41,713 nucleotides of DNA from Paenibacillus koleovorans NBRC 103111 (GTDB taxonomy: Bacteria; Bacillota; Bacilli; Paenibacillales; NBRC-103111): the NCBI RefSeq assembly GCF_004000845.1, contig NZ_BIMA01000060.1, positions 1 to 41,713 of the forward strand, read 5' to 3'. The notes under the pieces were generated by a model, which saw only the letters and a list, made by a program, of their open reading frames with translations, searched no databases and was not told where the DNA came from. Shown piece after piece: positions 16,450 to 23,922 of the stretch. The translations under genes were made by a program, and so were the position numbers. Position 1 is the first letter of the stretch. Each line of letters starts with the position of its first letter.

Positions 16450-17406
16450 ATGAAACATATGCAGAATGCCATTCATCCACCCCTCGATGAAAGCGGTATC
16501 ATTTTACGCGAAAAGCTCAACCTCCGCTGGATGAGGTACATGCTGTTTCCAGCCGTCATTCTGATCGCCGCCATCCTGACATTTCACGGCTACATAGCTT
16601 GGGCGCTGGCTCGACCGACGATCGCACCGCTCACCTCCAACCCCCTGGAGGCCGTCGGCCTCGCCTACGAGGACGTACACTTCCCCAGCAGCGACGGTAC
16701 CGGCAGATTGGAAGGCTGGTACATTCCCTCCGAAGGCTCGCATCGCTCGGTCGTCTTTTCGCATGGCTATGGCGGCAATCGCGAGGAGCTGTGGGTTCCT
16801 TTCTACAGTCTGGCGGAAGAGCTTCACAAACGGAGCTACAACGTGCTGCTGTTCGACTACTCCTACGTAAGGCCCGAAATTTCGGCAACCGGCGGTATTC
16901 GGGAATCGCGGGAGCTGCAAGGCGCCATTGAATATGTGAGAACGAGGGGCGGCACGAGCAATTACGTCTGGGGATTCTCGATGGGGGCCGGCACGGCGCT
17001 GCAGACCGCTCTGTACAGCCAAGACATCACCGGCATGGTGCTCGACAGCACGTTCATTTTGGAGCCCGACACGATGTTCATGAATGTTCGTCAGCAGATC
17101 AACCTACCCAATATTTCTAATCCGCTCATTCGGCTGTTTTTCCCCTTCCTGAACGGCACCAGCATCCGGAAAATTCCATACGAGGCGGTCAAATCGACGT
17201 CCTATTCCGTCCCGATCCTGTTCATCCACGGCATGAAAGACGCCAAAGCGCCATACGATATGGTCGAGTCCATCTACGCCAACCAATCCGAGAACCCGAA
17301 CTCGAACCTGTGGCTGGTACCAAATGGCAGGCATGAGCTGATCTACAAAGCGAACAAACGAGAGTACTTGAAGCGATCGTTCGAGTTTTTGAAACGCGCT
17401 GAATAA
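16450..17406 (+). CDS. Membrane-anchored alpha/beta hydrolase
   Basis: A 318-residue serine hydrolase with one N-terminal membrane segment (about residues 30-50). The oxyanion-side motif VFSHGYGGNREE, the nucleophile elbow GFSMGAGTAL (Ser), the acid loop in HGMKDAKAPYD and the His in NGRHELIYKA give a complete catalytic set. The membrane anchor suggests an extracytoplasmic or membrane-facing enzyme; the substrate is not predictable. ATG at 16450 is chosen for AGGAGG at 16435-16440, and a promoter lies just before it; the frame is open back to 16342 through the promoter, so that extension is rejected. Confidence 0.88.
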   Translation: MKHMQNAIHPPLDESGIILREKLNLRWMRYMLFPAVILIAAILTFHGYIAWALARPTIAPLTSNPLEAVGLAYEDVHFPSSDGTGRLEGWYIPSEGSHRSVVFSHGYGGNREELWVPFYSLAEELHKRSYNVLLFDYSYVRPEISATGGIRESRELQGAIEYVRTRGGTSNYVWGFSMGAGTALQTALYSQDITGMVLDSTFILEPDTMFMNVRQQINLPNISNPLIRLFFPFLNGTSIRKIPYEAVKSTSYSVPILFIHGMKDAKAPYDMVESIYANQSENPNSNLWLVPNGRHELIYKANKREYLKRSFEFLKRAE

Positions 17407-17417
17407 TCGCACTGAAT

Positions 17418-17443
17418 AAGCCCGGACCTCGCCGTCCGGGCTT
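17418..17443. terminator. Terminator shared by the hydrolase and TetR genes
   Basis: AAGCCCGGA pairs with TCCGGGCTT around an 8-base loop between two convergent genes; T-rich on both sides only weakly. Confidence 0.8.
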
Positions 17444-17453
17444 TTCCGTTGTG

Positions 17454-18338
17454 CTATTCCTGCAATAGCAGCTCGAGCTGCTCCACCCGGCCCCGCAGCT
17501 CCTGCTGCTGGCGCACGAAATCGAGCAAGGCCGCCAGCAGCACGCGGCTCGGCTTTTCTTTCTCGAGCTCCTCCTCCAGCAGCACAACCGCCTCCTGCAG
17601 CTCCGTCTTGCGGGCATTGGGCACGGCCAGATCATGAATCGTCGTCAGCATCGTCTGCAGCAAGCGAGCCCGCTGCTCCCCTACCGGCGGCTTCACACCC
17701 GTTGCTCGACAAGTCACGTAGTTATGCGTAATCGAGGGCTCGAGAATCGGTTTTGCTTTTTTCTGCATGATGCCTGCCGCCATCTCATCCATCCGATCCA
17801 CAATGAATTCGGAGGCGTAATCCAAATCAAACGGACTGTTCACGATGACAGGCAGCATGACGTACTGCTTCATAATTCCCGTATACAATGCGACCAGGTC
17901 CCAAATGTGCGGCTCCAGCGCAGGACCGTACGCTCTCAGCAGCAAATCCCGGTTGAATTCCATCATGCAAGCTTTGATCCGTTGGGAAAATCCAGCGAAC
18001 TTCCCGCTCTCCATCGATGGCGGCAAATCTTGAAACTCTTGAATACCCGAACGAAACTCCAAGTAGGAGACGAATTGATGCTTCGTTTCGCGGACCATCC
18101 GCTCCTTGGGGGAAAGGGCAGGATCCTCCCGAATGAGTCTCGCTTGCTCCTGCAAGTTGCGAATTCGACTGTCATAGACCTCGATCAATAAGTCCTCTTT
18201 GGACGGAAAAAACTTATACAGCGATCCTTTGGCAATGCTGCAGTCGTTCGCAATGTCTTGGATGGATGTGGCCGAATAACCTTTCTCCGCGAAGAAACGG
18301 GCAGCCGAAGTCAATATCTTTTGCCTAATTAAACTCAC
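17454..18338 (-). CDS. TetR/AcrR family transcriptional regulator
   Basis: A 294-residue regulator, longer than most of the family (about 200). The N-terminal DNA-binding domain is clear: ILTSAARFFAEKGYSATSIQ followed by DIANDCSIAKGSLYKFFPSKEDLL. The remainder is a helical ligand domain, and the last ~70 residues form a charged coiled coil ending in a Glu/Leu-rich helix, which is unusual for the family and may strengthen dimerisation. GTG at 18338 follows GAGGGG. It is divergent from the DHA2 exporter gene with 180 bases between, so it most likely controls that exporter. Confidence 0.9.
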   Translation of the reverse strand: MSLIRQKILTSAARFFAEKGYSATSIQDIANDCSIAKGSLYKFFPSKEDLLIEVYDSRIRNLQEQARLIREDPALSPKERMVRETKHQFVSYLEFRSGIQEFQDLPPSMESGKFAGFSQRIKACMMEFNRDLLLRAYGPALEPHIWDLVALYTGIMKQYVMLPVIVNSPFDLDYASEFIVDRMDEMAAGIMQKKAKPILEPSITHNYVTCRATGVKPPVGEQRARLLQTMLTTIHDLAVPNARKTELQEAVVLLEEELEKEKPSRVLLAALLDFVRQQQELRGRVEQLELLLQE

Positions 18339-18402
18339 CGGATTCCCCTCGTTTCAAAAAAAGATTGACAGCAAGCCTGGAATTGTTGAAAATAATACTA
18401 TC

Positions 18403-18446
18403 TTTCGCGACCGATGGGTTTTCCAAAAAAACCACGAGTCACGAAA
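18403..18446. promoter_or_regulatory. Nested inverted repeat between tetR-like gene and exporter (operator candidate)
   Basis: Outer arms TTTCGCGAC (18403-18411) and GTCACGAAA (18438-18446) pair at eight of nine positions; inner arms GGTTTT and AAAACC (18417-18422, 18428-18433) pair fully. It sits between the two divergent genes, downstream of a TTGACA at 18365-18370. It may be the TetR operator or a leader hairpin. Confidence 0.45.
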
Positions 18447-18518
18447 ATCCGCACAAGTGCAAGCACAGTTCTATTGTAAATCATTTGTGATAAAAAATCA
18501 TGGAGAGAAGGTTCACCA

Positions 18519-20024
18519 ATGTCTCAACCCACACCGAATGCGGCTGCCGCTCAGCCTTTTTCGATGAAAGCCATTATCGCCCCGCTCCTCGCCGTTATCG
18601 TCGGAATGATTATGGTCATCCTCGACAGCACCGTCGTGAATGTGGCGCTCGCGGGGTTCCAGAAGGAATTCGACGCCTCGCTCAATACGACTCAATGGAC
18701 GTTTACCGCCTACACCTTGGCACTGTCTGCCGTTATCCCGCTAGCGGGTTGGATGACCGACAAGTTCGGTTCCAAGCGGATCTTCCTCCTTACGATCCTG
18801 TTCTTCACCCTTGGCTCCGTCCTGTGCGGCGTGGCGCAGTCGATCGAGCAATTGATCCTGTTCCGCGTCATCCAAGGACTCGGCGGCGGGATGGTCATGC
18901 CGATCGGGATGGCGATTATTTTCCGCCTCGCTCCGCCGGAACGCCGCGGCGCCGTCATGGGCACGCTTGGTATTCCGATGCTTCTCGCTCCGGCGATCGG
19001 CCCGGTTCTGTCCGGCTGGCTGATCGAGAACGCCACCTGGCATTGGATCTTCCTGATCAACCTGCCGATCGGGATTGTGGGTCTGATTATCGGCATGAAA
19101 TATTTACCGAACTTCGAGAAGAATCAGAAGCCGCCGGCGCTGGACGTGCTCGGCATGATTCTCGCGCCGATCGCCTTCTCGAGCCTCGCCTACGGCGTCA
19201 GCGAAGGCGGACGCGTCAGCTGGACCGCCGACACGGCGCTGACCGGCTTGATCATAGGCGGCGTGGCGCTGCTGTTGTTCATCATCGTCGAGCTGCGCCA
19301 CAAGCAGCCGCTGCTCGAGCTGCGCGTGTTCCGCTCCTCCGATTTCACACGCGGCATTCTGCTCACTTGGATCGTACAGATCGCGTTGTTCGGAGCGATG
19401 ATTCTGGTGCCTGTGTTCCTGCAGACGATACGGGGCTACACCGCGTTCGAGACCGGCTTGATCATGCTGCCGCAAGCGTTAGGCTCCATGCTGTTCATGC
19501 CGATCGGCGGCCGCCTGTTCGACAAGATCGGCGCCCGGCCCCTCGCGCTGGCCGGCTTTACGGTCATCTCGACCGCGTTGTTCTTGTTCTCGCTCGTCGA
19601 TCTCGACACGCCGCTCTATATGATCCTGCTGCCGCTGTTCATGGTCGGCTGCGGCATGGGGCTGTCGATGATGTCGCTTAACACGCATGTGTTGAACGCG
19701 GCGCCGAGGCGCCTCGTGAGCCGCGTCACGCCGCTGACGACCGCCGCGCAGCAAGTCGTCACATCGTTCGCGGTAGCCGGGCTGACCGGCTTCCTGACGA
19801 CCCGGACGACGGACCGGATCGCCGATGCCGGGCAAGGCGCCAATCCGATGGAGTCCGCCATTGCCGCCTACGGCGATACATTCCTGCTCGCGATGAGCCT
19901 CGCGATCACCGGCATCGCGCTGGCGACGATTCTGCGCAAGCCGAAGCCGCTGCCGGAGGATCTCGCCGCCGCCAAGCCGGCTGACGCCGAGCAAGGCAAA
20001 GCTGCGGCTATGATGAGCCATTAA
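18519..20024 (+). CDS. DHA2-family MFS drug exporter (EmrB/QacA type)
   Basis: A 501-residue, 14-segment major facilitator transporter. Family marks are LDSTVVNVALAGFQKEF in the first segment, WMTDKFGSKRIF in the loop after segment 2, RVIQGLGGGMVMPIGMAI, and LGIPMLLAPAIGPVLSGWL (antiporter motif C region). Such pumps expel drugs or toxic lipophilic compounds using the proton gradient. ATG at 18519 follows GGAGAGAAGG. It is divergent from the TetR regulator, the common layout for a drug-inducible pump, and is followed by a terminator 9 bases after its stop. Confidence 0.93.
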   Translation: MSQPTPNAAAAQPFSMKAIIAPLLAVIVGMIMVILDSTVVNVALAGFQKEFDASLNTTQWTFTAYTLALSAVIPLAGWMTDKFGSKRIFLLTILFFTLGSVLCGVAQSIEQLILFRVIQGLGGGMVMPIGMAIIFRLAPPERRGAVMGTLGIPMLLAPAIGPVLSGWLIENATWHWIFLINLPIGIVGLIIGMKYLPNFEKNQKPPALDVLGMILAPIAFSSLAYGVSEGGRVSWTADTALTGLIIGGVALLLFIIVELRHKQPLLELRVFRSSDFTRGILLTWIVQIALFGAMILVPVFLQTIRGYTAFETGLIMLPQALGSMLFMPIGGRLFDKIGARPLALAGFTVISTALFLFSLVDLDTPLYMILLPLFMVGCGMGLSMMSLNTHVLNAAPRRLVSRVTPLTTAAQQVVTSFAVAGLTGFLTTRTTDRIADAGQGANPMESAIAAYGDTFLLAMSLAITGIALATILRKPKPLPEDLAAAKPADAEQGKAAAMMSH

Positions 20025-20033
20025 AAACTAGAG

Positions 20034-20069
20034 AAAAGCTCTCCAGTACTGATATACGGGAGAGCTTTT
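20034..20069 (+). terminator. Terminator of the DHA2 exporter gene
   Basis: AAAAGCTCTCC pairs with GGAGAGCTTTT around a 14-base loop. Confidence 0.85.
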
Positions 20070-20159
20070 AACTGACCTGGAATGTAATGTCCAATGCACC
20101 TAGCACCTGGCTAATGCTTTAGTTCTGTTGAAGAGTTAAAGAATTCAATCTGTTAGGAT

Positions 20160-20371
20160 AAGAAAAAGACGCCCTTACAATAGGCGTCTTTTTCGCGGAA
20201 GAAGAGCACAGGCAATTCTTCCGATTTTTAATACAGGCCATTGCTCAGGCAACCCCTGTATTTAAGGTTAGTATGGATCAACTCGCTCGAGATATGCATG
20301 TCTTCTTGCAAGAGAATAGCACAGGCAATCCTCTAAAAACAAAATGTGTGAAAGCACAGGCAATCAACACA
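20160..20371 (-). ncRNA. Candidate ~210-nt structured RNA with four hairpins sharing an apical UUGCCUGWGC motif
   Basis: Read on the minus strand, from a sigma-A-like promoter (20377-20405) to an intrinsic terminator (20163-20193), the segment has four stem-loops: 20345-20371, 20311-20334, 20231-20261 and 20197-20222. Three show the identical 12-mer AUUGCCUGUGCU at the apex; the third in order shows UUGCCUGAGCAA, where UUGC/GCAA closes a CUGA tetraloop. The stem sequences all differ (UGUGU/ACACA, AGAGGAU/AUUCUCU, AUACAGG/CCUGUAU, GGAAGAA/UUCUUCC) but all pair. One pair is G-U on the minus strand and A-C on the plus strand, which favours minus-strand transcription. It begins about 40 bases after the DUF3800 stop on the same strand. 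I recall structured RNA motifs named after DUF3800 in the Rfam collection; whether this belongs to one is not checked. Confidence 0.7.
20163..20193 (-). terminator. Intrinsic terminator ending the hairpin RNA
   Basis: AAAAAGACGCC pairs perfectly with GGCGTCTTTTT around a 9-base loop; T-rich on the minus-strand side, so it can work in that direction (and possibly both). Confidence 0.9.
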
Positions 20372-20376
20372 TATAT

Positions 20377-20405
20377 ATTGTATTATACCCCTCTTCGTAA
20401 GTCAA
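20377..20405 (-). promoter_or_regulatory. Sigma-A-like promoter directing the hairpin RNA
   Basis: On the minus strand TTGACT (20405-20400), a 17-bp spacer, then TACAAT (20382-20377). It lies wholly after the DUF3800 stop codon, 7 bases away, and would start transcription at about 20370, right at the first hairpin. Confidence 0.65.
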
Positions 20406-20411
20406 CAGAGG

Positions 20412-21152
20412 CTATGGAACAATTCGCAATCCAAACGTCGCTGTCTGATCACAATATCCAGTATAAAGTAACTGTTCAATGACACTTATTAAATTCCCTG
20501 TACGTTGCACATATCCTGCAGTTAATTTTCTATTGAGCGAATTCGGAAGTAAGTCCGCTAACTGAAGTCCAGGAATATTATCTGCCTTCAATGGGAAGTT
20601 GATTGTTCCGACCCGACTCTGAAAGGTGGTTCGATCGTAAAAAAGTGTGCCATTCGCTTTCAGATGGTAAAAGTGCTGCTGCAACTGTTGATCTTTTTGC
20701 TGAGGTAAAGGATTAGAAGATTCAACAAAAACAGTTCCGAATCCGTCGTTCTTATCCAAAAAATGTATGAAGTTCTCGAGAATAATTTGCAAGGCCACTG
20801 CATAGCCGTCACGACAGCGGCCATACATCTGACTATATTTCCGCTCATGCACACAAACTGCAAAAATCGGTGGATTTAGTTCAACAAGCAACGCGGCGAT
20901 TCGAGTCCAAAATTCCTCTTTCTTTTCACGGTTTTGAAACACCCGAAACGGGGTACTCCCGCGTGCATCGTTAATATCCTTCTCGTGAATAATGACTGAC
21001 TTGTCGTTGAAAAAATCATATTTCAGTCTTTCCAACATTGGAATAAGTTTTTTCTCGTAATCTTCATTTGCAACCGCCAAGCCAACCAATGAAAAATGGT
21101 CAAAATGCCCACCAGTATGAATCTCGTCAAGAAACAATGTGTATTGTTTCAC
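20412..21152 (-). CDS. DUF3800 domain protein (predicted RNase H-like fold)
   Basis: A 246-residue protein with the DUF3800 pattern: FLDE at residues 7-10, IIHEKDI at 54-60, VFVESSNPL at 142-150 and LQLADLL at 197-202. Asp9, Glu57, Glu144 and Asp200 are placed as expected for acidic residues of an RNase H-like centre; that assignment is inference. DUF3800 proteins have no settled function and are often found in accessory or defence-like contexts. The GTG start at 21152 follows a GGGGGGAG site. The gene is visibly AT-richer than its neighbours, with different codon choice, which suggests transfer. Directly after its stop, on the same strand, lies the promoter-hairpin-terminator unit described separately; the protein and RNA may work together. 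Confidence 0.85.
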   Translation of the reverse strand: MKQYTLFLDEIHTGGHFDHFSLVGLAVANEDYEKKLIPMLERLKYDFFNDKSVIIHEKDINDARGSTPFRVFQNREKKEEFWTRIAALLVELNPPIFAVCVHERKYSQMYGRCRDGYAVALQIILENFIHFLDKNDGFGTVFVESSNPLPQQKDQQLQQHFYHLKANGTLFYDRTTFQSRVGTINFPLKADNIPGLQLADLLPNSLNRKLTAGYVQRTGNLISVIEQLLYTGYCDQTATFGLRIVP

Positions 21153-21179
21153 AAATGCTCCCCCCTCTCCCTTTTTCTA

Positions 21180-21208
21180 TATATGAGTCCTTGACTGCTT
21201 TTCTGCAA
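21180..21208 (-). promoter_or_regulatory. Weak promoter candidate for the DUF3800 gene
   Basis: TTGCAG (21208-21203) and CATATA (21185-21180) on the minus strand, 17-bp spacing, 28 bases before the start codon. Confidence 0.35.
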
Positions 21209-21219
21209 TCTATCAAGGT

Positions 21220-21234
21220 TGTCGAAATTCGACA
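21220..21234. promoter_or_regulatory. Perfect 15-bp palindrome upstream of the DUF3800 gene
   Basis: TGTCGAAATTCGACA: seven-base arms fully paired around one central base, 68 bases upstream of the start and just upstream of the promoter candidate. Operator candidate for an unknown regulator. Confidence 0.5.
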
Positions 21235-21361
21235 CACCATTATGAAAGTATGATTCGTGGGCTGATTCCATTTATTGTAGATCACCCGAGTGTAACAATA
21301 GCATGCTTTCTGCAAACTATCAAACTTAAACTTGAAAGCAAGGGCTGTTATTTGAAATTTT

Positions 21362-21396
21362 GAAAAAAAGAAAAAGCCATCGAATTTCCCGATGAC
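21362..21396 (-). terminator. Terminator of the tdh-kbl operon
   Basis: On the minus strand GTCATCG pairs with CGATGGC (one G-U pair) and is followed by TTTTTCTTTTTTT. Confidence 0.85.
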
Positions 21397-21447
21397 CTTG
21401 ACTCCAAAGAAAAGACACTATTGCTTACTGTTACAATATATAATTAT

Positions 21448-22620
21448 CTACAACAACCCCATCTCACGGCCGGCGACCTGCAAGGCGCCCAGCGCATGAT
21501 CGAGATCTTCCTTCGTATGCTTGGCCGTTACGATGAAGCGCACACGGCCTTTGTCCATCGCTACCGTCGGGTAGACGATGCCTTGGGCGAAGACGCCTTC
21601 GCGCAGCAGCAGGTCCGAGAACTGCATCGTCCGGGCCGGATCGCCGACGATGACCGGCACGATCGGCGTCTCGCTGGCGCCGGTGTCGAAGCCGAGCGCT
21701 TGCACTTGACCGCGGAAATAGGCCGCGTTCGCCCAGAGCTGCTCGATCAGCTCGCCGCTTTGCTTCAGCACGTTGATCGCCGCCAGGCATGTAGCCGCCA
21801 CCGATGGAGGCGCCGAGGTGCTGAACAGGAAAGGACGCGCTTTCTGGATGAGGAAGTCCTTGAGCACTTGATCGCCGGCGGCGTAACCGCCAACGGCGCC
21901 TACAGCCTTAGACAGCGTGCCGACTTGGATGTGCACGCGGCCATGGAGACCGAAGTGGTCGGTCGACCCTTTGCCGTTCCTGCCGAGTACGCCGCTCGCA
22001 TGGGCATCGTCCACGTACACGATGGCGTCGTATTTCTCCGCCAGCTCCACAATGGCCGGGAGCGGCGCGATGTCGCCGTCCATGCTGAACACGCCGTCGG
22101 TGACGACGACGCGTTTGTCGTAGCCTCCGCATTCCTTCAGCACCGCTTCAAGCTGGTCCATGTCCTTGTGCGCGAATATTTTCCGATGCGCCTTGGTGAG
22201 CCGAATACCGTCGATGATGCTGGCATGGTTCAGCTCGTCGCTGATGACGACATCGTTCGAACCGAGAATCGTCATGCAAGCCTGATTCGTCGTGAATCCG
22301 GACTGGAAGACCAGCGTCGCTTCCGTGCCTTTGAACTTCGCGAGCTCCAGCTCCAGCTCATTATGGATGTCGAGCGTCCCGGTAATCGTACGCACGGATC
22401 CGCTGCCGACGCCATATTTCTCGATTGCCTGGATGGCGGCGGTCTTCAGATCGGGATGATCGGTAAGCCCAAGGTAGTTGTTCGACGACATCTGCAGCAC
22501 GCGGCGGCCGCCGATCGTCATCCAAGTGCCGGAGCCGCTTTCCCAGACCGAGATATTGCGGTAGCGTCCATCCTTCTTCAATTGCTCCAGCTCGTTACGT
22601 AGTGAATTCCAATTGGCCAT
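21448..22620 (-). CDS. kbl: Glycine C-acetyltransferase (2-amino-3-ketobutyrate CoA ligase)
   Basis: A 390-residue PLP enzyme of the alpha-oxoamine synthase family. It splits 2-amino-3-ketobutyrate with CoA to glycine and acetyl-CoA. Landmarks are SSNNYLGLTDHP, GSGSVRTITGT, VYVDDAHASGVLG and GTLSKAVGAVGGY, whose Lys carries PLP. The ATG at 22620 has GGGGAGG with good spacing; the frame continues to 22689 inside tdh without reason. It overlaps the end of tdh by 26 bases, so the two are translationally coupled and form the threonine-to-glycine pathway. Related enzymes (8-amino-7-oxononanoate synthase) are alike in sequence; the tdh partner decides the call. Confidence 0.94.
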   Translation of the reverse strand: MANWNSLRNELEQLKKDGRYRNISVWESGSGTWMTIGGRRVLQMSSNNYLGLTDHPDLKTAAIQAIEKYGVGSGSVRTITGTLDIHNELELELAKFKGTEATLVFQSGFTTNQACMTILGSNDVVISDELNHASIIDGIRLTKAHRKIFAHKDMDQLEAVLKECGGYDKRVVVTDGVFSMDGDIAPLPAIVELAEKYDAIVYVDDAHASGVLGRNGKGSTDHFGLHGRVHIQVGTLSKAVGAVGGYAAGDQVLKDFLIQKARPFLFSTSAPPSVAATCLAAINVLKQSGELIEQLWANAAYFRGQVQALGFDTGASETPIVPVIVGDPARTMQFSDLLLREGVFAQGIVYPTVAMDKGRVRFIVTAKHTKEDLDHALGALQVAGREMGLL

Positions 22621-23710
22621 AATCGATTGCCTCCCCGTTTCGAATGCGCACTGCCGGATCGTTCGCGAGCGTATCGTGCAGGAAGACAACTTTGCCGCAT
22701 TGGCCGGATGCCATCAGGTCGAACGCTTCCTCGAATTGATCGAGCGTGAATGTATGGGTGATGAGCGGACGCAGATCGATCCGCTGTTGATCGAGCAAGC
22801 CCTTCAACTGGTACCAGGTCTGGTACATCCGACGGCCGGTAATCCCCTCGATGCGCAGCCCCTTGAAAATAATATGGCGCGACAAGTCGAGCGATACCTC
22901 GCGGGTCGGGATGCCGAGCAGCGAGACGCGCGCCGCCGGTGCCGCCGCTTCGAAGGCGCCGCGAATCGCGTCCGGGTGGCCGGACATCTCGAGGATGACC
23001 TCGACGCCTTCGCCGCCCGTGCTCGCCATGAGCGCCTCGGTCAGCGGCGTCTCCGCGCTGTTCACAACGCGGTCGGCCCCCATCTTCTCGGCAAGCTTCA
23101 GCCGATAGGGGTTGATGTCGACCGCGATCACAAGGCCTGCGCCGCATGCCTTGGCTACGGCTACCGCCATAAGGCCGATCGGCCCTGCGCCGATGACGGC
23201 GACGGATTTGCCGACGATATCGCCGGACAGCACGGTTTGCACCGCGTTGCCGAGCGGATCCTGCAAGCAGCCGAGCTCGAACGGCATGTCCGGAGCGTTG
23301 TGGATGACGTTCGACGCTTTCACGACGCAGTATTCCGCGAAGCAGCCGGGAGCCGTAATGCCGAAGCTGCGCGTATTCGGACATACATGCGCGTTGCCGG
23401 TCCGACATGCTTTGCACAAGCCGCAGACGATATGGCCTTCGCCGGATACGTGATCGCCTACGCGAACATTGGTCACCTCGCTGCCGATTTCCTCGACGAT
23501 GCCCGCGAACTCGTGACCGAATACGTTTGGCGTCACAACCGTGCTTTCCGCCCAAGCATCCCATTTATAAATATGCACATCCGTGCCGCAAATCGACGTC
23601 GCCTTCACCCGAACGAGCACCTCATCCGGACCGCAGCGGGGAATCGGAACCTCCTTGAGCACCGCCTTGGGCGCTCTTTGATCCTTGACCAGCCCGATCA
23701 TCGTCCCCAT
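22595..23710 (-). CDS. tdh: L-threonine 3-dehydrogenase
   Basis: A 371-residue zinc-dependent medium-chain dehydrogenase that oxidises L-threonine to 2-amino-3-ketobutyrate with NAD. Visible are the catalytic-zinc Cys in ATSICGTDVHIYKWD, GHEFAG, the four-Cys structural-zinc loop CGLCKACRTGNAHVC, and the dinucleotide motif VIGAGPIGLMAV. HIYKWD is typical of threonine dehydrogenase. The ATG at 23710 has AGGGAGG at a suitable distance; an ATG three codons later is also possible. It is the first gene of the tdh-kbl operon and divergent from the XRE-cupin regulator. Confidence 0.95.
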   Translation of the reverse strand: MGTMIGLVKDQRAPKAVLKEVPIPRCGPDEVLVRVKATSICGTDVHIYKWDAWAESTVVTPNVFGHEFAGIVEEIGSEVTNVRVGDHVSGEGHIVCGLCKACRTGNAHVCPNTRSFGITAPGCFAEYCVVKASNVIHNAPDMPFELGCLQDPLGNAVQTVLSGDIVGKSVAVIGAGPIGLMAVAVAKACGAGLVIAVDINPYRLKLAEKMGADRVVNSAETPLTEALMASTGGEGVEVILEMSGHPDAIRGAFEAAAPAARVSLLGIPTREVSLDLSRHIIFKGLRIEGITGRRMYQTWYQLKGLLDQQRIDLRPLITHTFTLDQFEEAFDLMASGQCGKVVFLHDTLANDPAVRIRNGEAIDYGQLEFTT

Positions 23711-23759
23711 TTGTTCAAACCTCCCTACACGCACGACCTGTTCACTATGACATCCATTT

Positions 23760-23809
23760 GTGCGTTATCATATACTTATACTTTATATTATACATACGTG
23801 CGTTATAAT
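23760..23809. promoter_or_regulatory. Two 12-bp direct repeats between tdh and the XRE-cupin gene
   Basis: GTGCGTTATCAT at 23760-23771 and GTGCGTTATAAT at 23798-23809, 38 bases apart, in an AT-rich stretch with several TATAAT-like sequences on both strands. They may be binding sites of the divergent regulator; not proven. Confidence 0.5.
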
Positions 23810-23922
23810 GTACATAGTTCTTTTCCATCGTTCTCCTGATTAATGTCTCGTCTTGCACACCGAATTATCCTGATGTATTCTAAAGCCTAAAGCCACTTTA
23901 CCAATGTGCCCGGGAGGCCAGC

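Noticed and set aside
20197-20371. CRISPR array or ToxN-type antitoxin repeat
   Set aside because: Copies are unevenly spaced and only the 12-base loop is constant; the stems differ. A type III toxin protein of the ToxN kind is not adjacent, the neighbour is DUF3800.
20273-20482. 69-codon plus-strand frame in the hairpin region
   Set aside because: It runs through the hairpins and the DUF3800 3' end in antisense, has no ribosome site and no protein-like pattern.
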